A DNA stretch of 64,000 bases. Source: JAFDVL01 sp043736395. GTDB taxonomy: Bacteria; Acidobacteriota; Blastocatellia; RBC074. The notes beneath the pieces are model-generated. The model did not search any database, was not told where the DNA came from, and saw only the letters and a program-made list of their open reading frames with translations. The first letter of the stretch is position 1, and every line of letters begins with the position of its first letter. Made by a program: the position numbers and the translations under genes. This document shows positions 57,652-64,000 of the stretch, one piece after another. The stretch covers positions 13,015 to 77,014 of the forward strand of contig JAYTCQ010000174.1 of assembly GCA_043736395.1 (NCBI GenBank), given 5' to 3'.

Positions 57652-58014
57652 ATGAAAAACTTTACTTTAGCTTTTATGGGATGGGTCGTGATGATTTTTG
57701 CCGGAGTGGCATTAACCTATGCGCAAGATAATTCAACCAACTCGGCAGTTATTCAGGACGGTGCGATGAAGGCGCAAGCTGGAAAAGTCGTGGCTGTCGA
57801 TACCGCAAAAAATGAACTAGCCGTCAAGGATGATAAAGGCGCAGAAAAAATGATGGCCGTTAGTCCCGACACAAAAATTATGAAAGAAGGAAAGGAAGTC
57901 GCGCTAGCTGATGTCAAGACTGGTGATCAGGTTATGTATGAGTTAGACAGTTCATCCAATCCGCCTGTTGCTAAATCATTAACCATTATGTCAGCGAAAC
58001 CCGCTAAACCTTAA
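57652..58014 (+). CDS. small secreted protein, DUF5666-like
   Basis: 120 residues with a signal peptide (MKNFTLAFMGWVVMIFAGVA to TYAQ) and one small beta-barrel-like domain: AGKVVAVDTAKNELAVKDDK, VSPDTKIMKEGKEVALADVK, TGDQVMYELD. This strand pattern is common in periplasmic OB-like proteins such as DUF5666 domains and CusF-type metal binders. Strong ribosome-binding site (CAGGAGAAG). Function unproven. Confidence 0.8.
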   Translation: MKNFTLAFMGWVVMIFAGVALTYAQDNSTNSAVIQDGAMKAQAGKVVAVDTAKNELAVKDDKGAEKMMAVSPDTKIMKEGKEVALADVKTGDQVMYELDSSSNPPVAKSLTIMSAKPAKP

Positions 58015-58073
58015 TACCCTTGATTTTGTTGGCTCGTGATGGATTCAAGGCAGGATACGGCGAGCCAATTTAA

Positions 58074-58121
58074 GAGCAGGATTTCAGCTTCAAAGAAGTT
58101 TTTTGAAATGAAATCCTGCTC
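58074..58121. terminator. inverted repeat between convergent genes (possible bidirectional terminator)
   Basis: GAGCAGGATTTCA (58074-58086) / TGAAATCCTGCTC (58109-58121), a perfect 13-bp stem with a 22-nt loop, between the small secreted protein and mltG. T-runs on either side are weak. Confidence 0.5.
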
Positions 58122-58132
58122 GTCCTATTTCA

Positions 58133-59215
58133 TTATTTCGGTTGTGCTTGTTGGTCGCGTTCCATTTGCCGATATGCCGAAACTGCTTTTTCGTGGTCGC
58201 CGCCATTCGTTGTAAATACGTGCGAACCATCGCGCTTCACTCCATCAACCACAAAATATAAGTAGTCAGTTTTTGACGGATTTAAGGCGGCTTCAATTGC
58301 GCGCTTTCCTGCCGAAGCAATCGGGCCGGGAGGCATGCCAGGATTTTTGTATGTGTTGTAAGGCGTGTCACGATCAAGATCGCTTTGGTAAATCTTGCCA
58401 TTCCATTTATATTTTCCCGCCAGAATTGCTCCGTAAATTACCGTCGGATCACAGGCCAGATTCATCCTCATCTTCAGACGCTTGTGATAGACCTGAGAAA
58501 TTAATTCCCGATCTTTATCAACCTTCGCTTCTTTCTCTACCAGTGAAGCCATCGTGATCGCTTGACGGGTGTTCATCCCCAATGTGCTCGCCTTACTTTG
58601 CAATTCTCCCGTGTAAACTTTACGAAACCGCTTCACCATCGCTTCAACCAATTGCGCGCGCGTAGTCGTCGTTGTGTATTCGTATGTGTCTGGAAAAAGA
58701 TAACCTTCTAAATCCGTCGCCTTCGGATCAAGGTCTGAAATCAATTTCGTATTCTTGAAAAGCGGCAACAAGTCGTCTCGATTGGCTGGTGCAGGTTCTT
58801 TCATTCCAGGTAAGGGAGCGGCCAATTTATCAGCAATTTCCCATTGATTATAACCTTCAGGAATCGTGATTTTGCGTGTTGCGACATCCGCGCGGACAAG
58901 CTTATCAATGACCTGTAACGGTGTAATCGGTGAATTAAATTGATAATCTCCGGTCTTGAGAACCTTCCCGCGTCCGAACGTTTTTAGCCACCAGGAAACG
59001 GCGGTCGGATTGCTGATGACACCTTCCTGATGAAGCTTGGATAAAATAAAACTAACGCTGCTTTTCGGTGGAATTGTGATGACTTTTTCGGTAGACGCGT
59101 GTGTCAATGGACTCTTGATCGCACTGTTCAGCCAGAAGGCAATTCCGCCAACCAGCACCACCAGCAAAGATAAAATTCCAATTATTATTTTTTTATGTGT
59201 TGAAGTTATTTGCAT
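58133..59215 (-). CDS. mltG: endolytic murein transglycosylase MltG
   Basis: Membrane-anchored lytic transglycosylase that cuts nascent glycan strands. One N-terminal transmembrane helix (KIIIGILSLLVVLVGGIAFW), a LysM-like subdomain (about residues 40-110, KSSVSFILSKLHQEGVI) and the YceG catalytic domain with the Glu-containing motif ITMASLVEKEA, then YHKRLKMRMNLACDPTVIYG and YNTYKNPGMPPGPIASAG. 360 aa, normal length. ATG 59215 is preferred over the TTG at 59224. Followed on the same strand upstream by ruvX, a frequent neighbour. Confidence 0.96.
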   Translation of the reverse strand: MQITSTHKKIIIGILSLLVVLVGGIAFWLNSAIKSPLTHASTEKVITIPPKSSVSFILSKLHQEGVISNPTAVSWWLKTFGRGKVLKTGDYQFNSPITPLQVIDKLVRADVATRKITIPEGYNQWEIADKLAAPLPGMKEPAPANRDDLLPLFKNTKLISDLDPKATDLEGYLFPDTYEYTTTTTRAQLVEAMVKRFRKVYTGELQSKASTLGMNTRQAITMASLVEKEAKVDKDRELISQVYHKRLKMRMNLACDPTVIYGAILAGKYKWNGKIYQSDLDRDTPYNTYKNPGMPPGPIASAGKRAIEAALNPSKTDYLYFVVDGVKRDGSHVFTTNGGDHEKAVSAYRQMERDQQAQPK

Positions 59216-59226
59216 GATTCTCAAGG

Positions 59227-59250
59227 TACGCCAGGCGTCCCGCCTGTCGT
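59227..59250. repeat. short GC-rich palindromic repeat
   Basis: CAGGCG-TCC-CGCCTG (59232-59246) within GGTACGCCAGGCG...; it sits between ruvX and mltG and has the look of the dispersed GGCGGGACGCC-type repeats seen in many bacterial genomes. Confidence 0.45.
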
Positions 59251-59286
59251 TGTTGATTTATTATTTGAACAAGCGAGACACCTATT

Positions 59287-59697
59287 CTACCTTCCTAAAT
59301 AATCCTGTAAAATTATTGCAGCGGCGTATTCATCGGATTTTTCTTTGCGTTTGCGCAGATCAAATCCAAGTTCGCGCATGACTTCTTCCGCTTCGCGTGA
59401 AGTCAATCTTTCGTCTTGTTCAATGATGGGGATTGAAATTGTTTTTTTTAATTCGCCAACAAAAACCATAACCCGTTCAGCGGCATCGCCAAAGCTGCCA
59501 TCTAAACTGAGCGGTAATCCTACCACTAATTCCGCGATTTCATTTTCTTCGATCAGATTTTGCAGTTGCGCAATGATTTGATTGCGGCTTTGTTTATTAC
59601 GGCGAATCGTTGTTAAAGGGCGGACGGTGAGTCGCAATTCATCAGAAATTGCTACGCCAATCGCCTTGGAGCCGTAATCAATCGCCATTAATCTCAT
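59287..59697 (-). CDS. ruvX: RuvX/YqgF RNase H-like nuclease (Holliday junction resolvase family)
   Basis: 137-residue RNase H-fold protein. Motifs: MAIDYGSKAIGVAISDE (acidic strand 1), ELVVGLPLSLDGS, QDERLTSREAEEVM and DEYAAAIILQDYL with the conserved late Asp. In other bacteria the family acts in pre-16S rRNA end processing or in DNA recombination. Start at ATG 59697, which overlaps the stop of the ATP-grasp-like gene (ATGA, 59694-59697), so the two are coupled. Confidence 0.93.
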   Translation of the reverse strand: MRLMAIDYGSKAIGVAISDELRLTVRPLTTIRRNKQSRNQIIAQLQNLIEENEIAELVVGLPLSLDGSFGDAAERVMVFVGELKKTISIPIIEQDERLTSREAEEVMRELGFDLRKRKEKSDEYAAAIILQDYLGR

Positions 59698-60881
59698 GTT
59701 ATCAAAAACCCCGCCGAAGCGCCCACCCACGTTTTATTTTTATTAAAATTAACGCCCATCATTGGACCTTTGCTCATCCGCGCTAATAGCATTGTCGGCG
59801 TGGGTTTTGTATCTTCATCCGGCCAGACAAACATCACACGAATTTCAACCTTCGCCGGATCATTAGGAGTCTGAATCACGGGGTCGTAATGAATTTTTTC
59901 CTGTAATAAATAATCACCACGATTAGCTTCTTTGATCGCGTCAAGATCAGCAGAAGTCACATCAACTTTTACCCCACTCCCCGCAAAGGAAAAGAGTGGT
60001 TTGAGGACAAAATTTTCCAAATCCTGCGGGTACGTTTCCAGCTCATTTAGAAACCACGAACGCGGAACAGAAGGATGATTAAGAAACGGCAACGAAAATT
60101 TGCTGAGCCGAAAAAACCAATTTGGATGCCCCGCCCATTCGACTTCCAATTCATCGCGGTAGTCAAAATTAAACTGCACATTTTTCTGAATTAACTCATC
60201 TACAATCACCCGGTTATAAATTCGTCGAATCTGAATTTCTTTGCCATTTTCCGAATAAAAAAGCTGTTTTCCGCGCTTGATAATTCTGCTAATGTCTACA
60301 GCTTTGACGCCAAATTCCTGTTCGGTCAAAGTAAAATCCGGACGCGTTTTTTGCAGCTCCGGTTCGATTTCCATCAACACTACTTCTTCCGGTGAATGCT
60401 GACCACAGATCGCGCGACGCAGCAGTTCCAAATATTTTTGTTCATTCAAATCACCGATCAAATATTTCTCTTTCAGGTCAAACTGTTTTTGGTAGGCCTG
60501 CGATAATTTCATTTGAAACATGTGCATCGAAGCGCAGCCTTGCAGTTCTATTAACTTCGGTGTGAGCTGGCCATTCCCATCTCTCGTCACGGCAAAATCA
60601 GTCTGAATAAAGTTCGGATGCGAACTCTCACTGGGAGCAAAATATTGTGCGGGGACAGCTCTGTCAGATTGGCTTAAATAGTTTTTGTGAAGCAATTGAG
60701 AATTGATTGCGACGGCGGATTCAATCAAAGAATTCCACAGTTCAGAAGGAAGGAAAACAGGCGTTTCACTAATTCGAAATTCAATCGAATAACCAATCAT
60801 TACTTCCAATGAAGTCACTAATGAATGATAGATGGCTTGAGAATTTGCGGCGTTAAATTTCTCACGAAAAGGCGAAATCAC
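59694..60881 (-). CDS. ATP-grasp-like protein of unknown substrate
   Basis: 395 residues, cytosolic. C-terminal half shows ATP-grasp-like elements: NFVLKPLFSFAGSGVKV (phosphate loop), GDYLLQEKIHYD, VEIRVMFVW and GVNFNKNKTWVGASAGF. The N-terminal half (LIELQGCASMHMFQMKLSQAY, IRRIYNRVIVDELI) recalls glutathionylspermidine-synthase-type enzymes, which ligate a carboxylate to an amine. Substrate unknown. GTG start with GGAGAG upstream. First of the ruvX/mltG group. Confidence 0.7.
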   Translation of the reverse strand: MISPFREKFNAANSQAIYHSLVTSLEVMIGYSIEFRISETPVFLPSELWNSLIESAVAINSQLLHKNYLSQSDRAVPAQYFAPSESSHPNFIQTDFAVTRDGNGQLTPKLIELQGCASMHMFQMKLSQAYQKQFDLKEKYLIGDLNEQKYLELLRRAICGQHSPEEVVLMEIEPELQKTRPDFTLTEQEFGVKAVDISRIIKRGKQLFYSENGKEIQIRRIYNRVIVDELIQKNVQFNFDYRDELEVEWAGHPNWFFRLSKFSLPFLNHPSVPRSWFLNELETYPQDLENFVLKPLFSFAGSGVKVDVTSADLDAIKEANRGDYLLQEKIHYDPVIQTPNDPAKVEIRVMFVWPDEDTKPTPTMLLARMSKGPMMGVNFNKNKTWVGASAGFLIT

Positions 60882-60984
60882 AGTCTCTCCACATGATTAA
60901 TCTTAGAAAATTGAAGAGGCCGACGTTAGCACAGCCTATTAGTGACAGGCAACTTAAGCAGGCTTGACGTTGATCGGGATGCTA

Positions 60985-62331
60985 CTAATACACTTTAAAA
61001 TTAAATGTCAGACTCATTCGTACACTAACAGCTACTCCTTTACGAACAGCTGGGCGAAATTTAATTTTTCGCACTGTTTCGATTGAGCTTTCCGTTAAGC
61101 CGTATGGTAATCCTTGTACCGTCCGAATATTGTGAACACGATTATCGGCACCAAAAACAACGCTAAGAATAACGATACCTTCGGTATGGCTGTTGCGCGC
61201 TTCTTCTGTGTAACCAGCCCGACCTTTATGTAAAATAGTTGGCTGTAAGCTGCCAGTGGCTTCAATAATTTCTCCGCTCAATTCATCATCATTTCCCTTA
61301 CCGATGCCGCCGACAGCATTCTTCAATCCTCCACCTTTCGCTGCCTCGCCATTGCCCGAATTATTCTCAAGCCCCAGGCCATATCCTGCTCCCGCCCCAT
61401 TCCCGACACCTGTACCTTTGTTTTCACCAATGCCAGAATTTCTGCCGGAACCGCTCGCAGGTGGAGCATCAGTGCCATCAGGTAAGCCAATTTGTCCGTT
61501 AGAATTTCGTTGATCTCCAATAGTTGTTTCAGGGATCTGCAACAAAGCAGTATTATATGGAGACTTCGGATTCGGCATCAAAATTTGCTGTGATGGCAGA
61601 CTGTTTGGAGCCTTACCTTTGCTGAGTTTTACTTCATTTCTACCACCACCGCCACCGCCAAACGTTGGCTCATCTTTAATTTTCTCGCCACCCGTCACAC
61701 CACCTCTTCCCGCCAAAGCATAATCCGGCGGATTCTGCGGCAGTGTCGCTGTTGGCGTCGGGAGAGTAATTTTAGCCAGCAGGTAGGGCTTTAATTCTTG
61801 AGATTTTTCTGTGTTGTTAATTCGGAGGCCACCCGCAACAATCAAGGTTGCGAACGCGAGTACATACGTTGCCATCGCCATCGCTGTACCTTTGCGAAGC
61901 GTTCGTCGACGTGCAAAATTAACCGGTTCTCCGCGTAATAAATCGGCCACATAGCCAGCCGGATCATGATAAAAAGCCTGCCAGTGATAGCTTAATTCTC
62001 GCGCAAATCTTTGCCACAAATTTTCATCGGGCAATAACAATTTCAGTTCATGCGGAGCCCCCGCAAACGAGTACGCCAAATCTACATCGTAGGTAGCTTT
62101 AAATCTGGTCAGGGCGCAAGTTGCCGCAAAAGTATCTGTCCGCAATTCATGCGATAACGGAGAAAGGCCTGCAAACAAGGCTCCGAGAGTTTGGCTGCGT
62201 ACCGACATCTGTTCAGAACGTTGACGACAATCAGCGCACAGGTTCAGATGGCGCTCCACCGAGAGCACTTCGTACTCGGTCAATTCGCCGTCCTGATGTG
62301 TCCGTAAAATTCCTTCGTCAAGACAAAACAT
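60985..62331 (-). CDS. zinc-finger anti-sigma factor fused to a TonB-type C-terminal domain
   Basis: 448-residue membrane protein. Cytoplasmic zinc-finger anti-sigma domain at the N-terminus (MFCLDEGILRTHQDGEL, VERHLNLCADC, the H-x3-C-x2-C pattern), about 120 residues, then one transmembrane helix (TYVLAFATLIVAGGLRI), a Gly/Pro/Asn-rich periplasmic linker (including GVGNGAGAGYGLGLENN) and a TonB C-terminal-type domain (AGYTEEARNSHTEGIVILSV, GLTESSIETVRKIKFRPAV). So one protein can hold a sigma factor and sense or transmit an envelope signal. Starts 1 bp after the sigma-factor stop (TAATATG), hence ATG 62331 rather than 62427. Confidence 0.88.
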   Translation of the reverse strand: MFCLDEGILRTHQDGELTEYEVLSVERHLNLCADCRQRSEQMSVRSQTLGALFAGLSPLSHELRTDTFAATCALTRFKATYDVDLAYSFAGAPHELKLLLPDENLWQRFARELSYHWQAFYHDPAGYVADLLRGEPVNFARRRTLRKGTAMAMATYVLAFATLIVAGGLRINNTEKSQELKPYLLAKITLPTPTATLPQNPPDYALAGRGGVTGGEKIKDEPTFGGGGGGRNEVKLSKGKAPNSLPSQQILMPNPKSPYNTALLQIPETTIGDQRNSNGQIGLPDGTDAPPASGSGRNSGIGENKGTGVGNGAGAGYGLGLENNSGNGEAAKGGGLKNAVGGIGKGNDDELSGEIIEATGSLQPTILHKGRAGYTEEARNSHTEGIVILSVVFGADNRVHNIRTVQGLPYGLTESSIETVRKIKFRPAVRKGVAVSVRMSLTFNFKVY

Positions 62332-62332
62332 A

Positions 62333-62941
62333 TTATTGCAATGCTCCGTACAGCTCGCGAAAACGCTTCTCAAATTCAGCTTCAGCGCGAGCCAGTAAGG
62401 TGCCGATGGATGAGGCTTTGACAGCAAAAATTTCGGCTAGTTCCTGATACGTCAAGCCACTTTGACGCAACAGCAAAAGTTGCGATTGGGCAGGTTTCAT
62501 GACTGCCAGGACAGAATGCACACGCCGGCGTTTTTCATCCCGAATCACATCCGATAAAGGGTCATCGCTGGTGTGTTCGGATTGATCCAGCGCGGCAGCC
62601 TGCTCATATTTTTTGCGCCGGGCAGAAGACCGCAAAGCATCAATTCCCAAGCGCGTCGCCGTTCGATAAAGCCATCCGCCAACGTTATGATCCCGGTCAG
62701 GAGACAACGGTTGACGATAAATTTTCCAGAAAACATCTCCGGCTAATTCTTCAGCCTGTGCGCGATCACCAACTAAACGAAATAAAACCGCCACGATCCG
62801 CCCATAATGTTCCAGAAAAATGCGCTCGAACTCAGCCTCAGTCCAGGCTTCCTGGCACACCTCTACCTGATTTTCATCCGTCGGTGAAAAAGTCGTCACG
62901 GTGACGAATCCTTCTCTAATTTTCTCTTCGATGACAACCAT
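62333..62941 (-). CDS. ECF-type RNA polymerase sigma factor
   Basis: Group IV sigma-70 factor, 202 aa. Region 2 (FLEHYGRIVAVLFRLVGDRA, AEELAGDVFWKIYRQ, GGWLYRTATRLGIDALR) binds -10 and core; region 4 (MKPAQSQLLLLRQSGLTYQE, LAEIFAVKASSIGTLLARA) binds -35. Adjacent to and co-transcribed with its likely anti-sigma partner. Target regulon unknown. Confidence 0.95.
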   Translation of the reverse strand: MVVIEEKIREGFVTVTTFSPTDENQVEVCQEAWTEAEFERIFLEHYGRIVAVLFRLVGDRAQAEELAGDVFWKIYRQPLSPDRDHNVGGWLYRTATRLGIDALRSSARRKKYEQAAALDQSEHTSDDPLSDVIRDEKRRRVHSVLAVMKPAQSQLLLLRQSGLTYQELAEIFAVKASSIGTLLARAEAEFEKRFRELYGALQ

Positions 62942-63078
62942 TCAGTAGCGCTTTCTGGAAACATCGTGACGTGATTTCCCTTCAAACTCTTCGTTGATCT
63001 GAAGGATTCTATCTCTTAAACGTCTATCGTAGACTAAATGTGACAATTTTTCTCAAAAAGTTTAAGAAGAAATATGGG

Positions 63079-63756
63079 TTATTTTCGCGCCAGCGGATTT
63101 GGAGAGATTTTTTGAAGTTTCTTTTCTGTCACCAGAAAACCAATAATGAGCAAAACACTGGTGAATGCCAGCATTGATGATTGAACCAAGGTTGCTGGAA
63201 TAAATAAGGCAGCAAGCGTTAGAAATGCTCCAGGCAGGAGCCAGTAAATTCGGGTTTTCAAGAAAATCATTAGCGCCGCGAGACTTACTATTACCTGCGT
63301 AATGATTGTCGCAATTGGCAGCCCCAGCGGCTCTATTTCTTTATACTGCTTGATTCCTTCGATGGTGCTGGCTTCCAATCCAATTTCCCAAGCCGACTTC
63401 GTTGTCAGGATTCCATAAGACACCAGAACAATAATGAGAATTCCGACCAAAAGTGTTCCCAACACTGGATGTAGAGACTTATATCCAGCGCGTCGAACCT
63501 GGTCTAGCACAACAAATAATAAGAATGGACCAACGACGACCTGCAATAAATATCGCAACACTGTCAAAGCATAGAGTAAGCCACCTTCGCCCAGCGTATT
63601 CCCCAGTGAAAGCACTAATGGATCAAAGATAATCCAAACCATAATTGGCAATAACATCGCCAAAGCCCAACTAGGGCTTTTGTAAAACATGACGGCTGCA
63701 ATAATGAGTAAAATAAAGAGGATTGAGGTAATTATGAGGTATACAGTAGGTGCCAT
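63079..63756 (-). CDS. multi-pass membrane protein of unknown function
   Basis: 225 residues with about seven hydrophobic helices (VYLIITSILFILLIIAAVMF at the N-terminus, then WALAMLLPIMVWIIF and others) and no soluble domain. No family recognised. ATG with GGAAAG 7 nt upstream. Codirectional with the phosphatase gene ahead of it and 46 bp after its stop. Confidence 0.75.
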   Translation of the reverse strand: MAPTVYLIITSILFILLIIAAVMFYKSPSWALAMLLPIMVWIIFDPLVLSLGNTLGEGGLLYALTVLRYLLQVVVGPFLLFVVLDQVRRAGYKSLHPVLGTLLVGILIIVLVSYGILTTKSAWEIGLEASTIEGIKQYKEIEPLGLPIATIITQVIVSLAALMIFLKTRIYWLLPGAFLTLAALFIPATLVQSSMLAFTSVLLIIGFLVTEKKLQKISPNPLARK

Positions 63757-63801
63757 TCCTTATCTTTCCAGCTTAGGCGTTGCCGTGAGTCAGAGATTTA
63801 A

Positions 63802-64000
63802 TTACCTTCCAAATAAACGCCCGAACCAGCCTGCTTTTTTATCTGGTTCCTTATTTTCTTCACGGCGAGATTTATTTTTTTGAGGCTCAATAAAGTCTCC
63901 AACTTGATAAATTTTCCGACCTGGTAATTCGACAGCCGACAGAACTCCGGTCATATAAGCTCCCGTGTCGACAGCAATTAAATCGTCGCGTTGCCAGACT
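63802..64000 (-). CDS. ApaH/PP1-like metallophosphatase (3' end only)
   Basis: The window holds only the last 66 codons. DDLIAVDTGAYMTGVLSAVE is the end of the calcineurin-like phosphoesterase fold seen in bacterial serine/threonine phosphatases and diadenosine-tetraphosphatases (the DTGA strand); the polar tail KNKSRREENKEPDKK and GWFGRLFGR follow. The gene continues beyond the window. Confidence 0.75.
   Translation of the reverse strand, partial: VWQRDDLIAVDTGAYMTGVLSAVELPGRKIYQVGDFIEPQKNKSRREENKEPDKKAGWFGRLFGR

Overview
The window looks like chromosomal DNA of a free-living Gram-negative bacterium, most likely an Acidobacteriota (Blastocatellia-like) lineage. This is inferred from gene style only: large secreted beta-propeller/PKD/PA14 proteins, a TPR-fused sigma-54 activator, a zinc-finger anti-sigma/TonB fusion, moderate GC, and housekeeping genes scattered among accessory genes. 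No rRNA, tRNA, phage, transposase or CRISPR was found.

Layout. 1-6.8 kb (plus strand): end of a TPR-like protein, RNase III (rnc), a GNAT acetyltransferase, a helical-repeat protein of unknown role, a RodZ-like HTH/membrane protein and IMP dehydrogenase (guaB). 6.8-37.7 kb (minus strand): one unbroken run of 16 co-directional genes with short gaps or ATGA overlaps. In order of transcription it encodes a Wzz/GumC-like protein, a BY-kinase-like protein whose nucleotide-binding motifs are gone, a second Wzz/GumC-like protein, a polyprenyl-phosphate sugar transferase, a secreted sugar-dehydrogenase-like protein, a Wzy-like polymerase/ligase, a glycosyltransferase, a Wzx-like flippase and a second glycosyltransferase. 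These are followed by NRPS C (A-PCP-TE), NRPS B (C-A-PCP-TE), a PAP2 phosphatase, an NHL-type lipoprotein, a secreted LamG/phosphoesterase protein, NRPS A (A-PCP-C-A-PCP) and an Sfp-type phosphopantetheinyl transferase that would activate the carrier domains. The whole run can be read as a surface-polysaccharide locus fused to a short-peptide NRPS locus.

37.7-44.4 kb: a 770-bp non-coding leader with sigma-54-like promoter sequences, then a TPR/AAA+/Fis sigma-54 activator (minus), and, divergent from it, a secreted subtilase plus a Wza-type export protein (plus), also preceded by a sigma-54-like promoter. The likely wiring is that this activator switches on both arms of the export system.

44.4-64 kb: valS, a response regulator, a tandem pair of secreted paralogues with matching leaders, a HerA-like ATPase, an SPFH-like lipoprotein with a tiny membrane partner, isocitrate dehydrogenase, two small proteins of unknown role, an mltG / ruvX / ATP-grasp-like cluster, an ECF sigma factor with its anti-sigma/TonB fusion, a membrane protein and the end of an ApaH/PP1-like phosphatase.

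A second layer is a set of short dispersed repeats. They occur between genes and, more strikingly, as in-frame insertions at the same loop (between core motifs A6 and A7) in all four NRPS adenylation domains.
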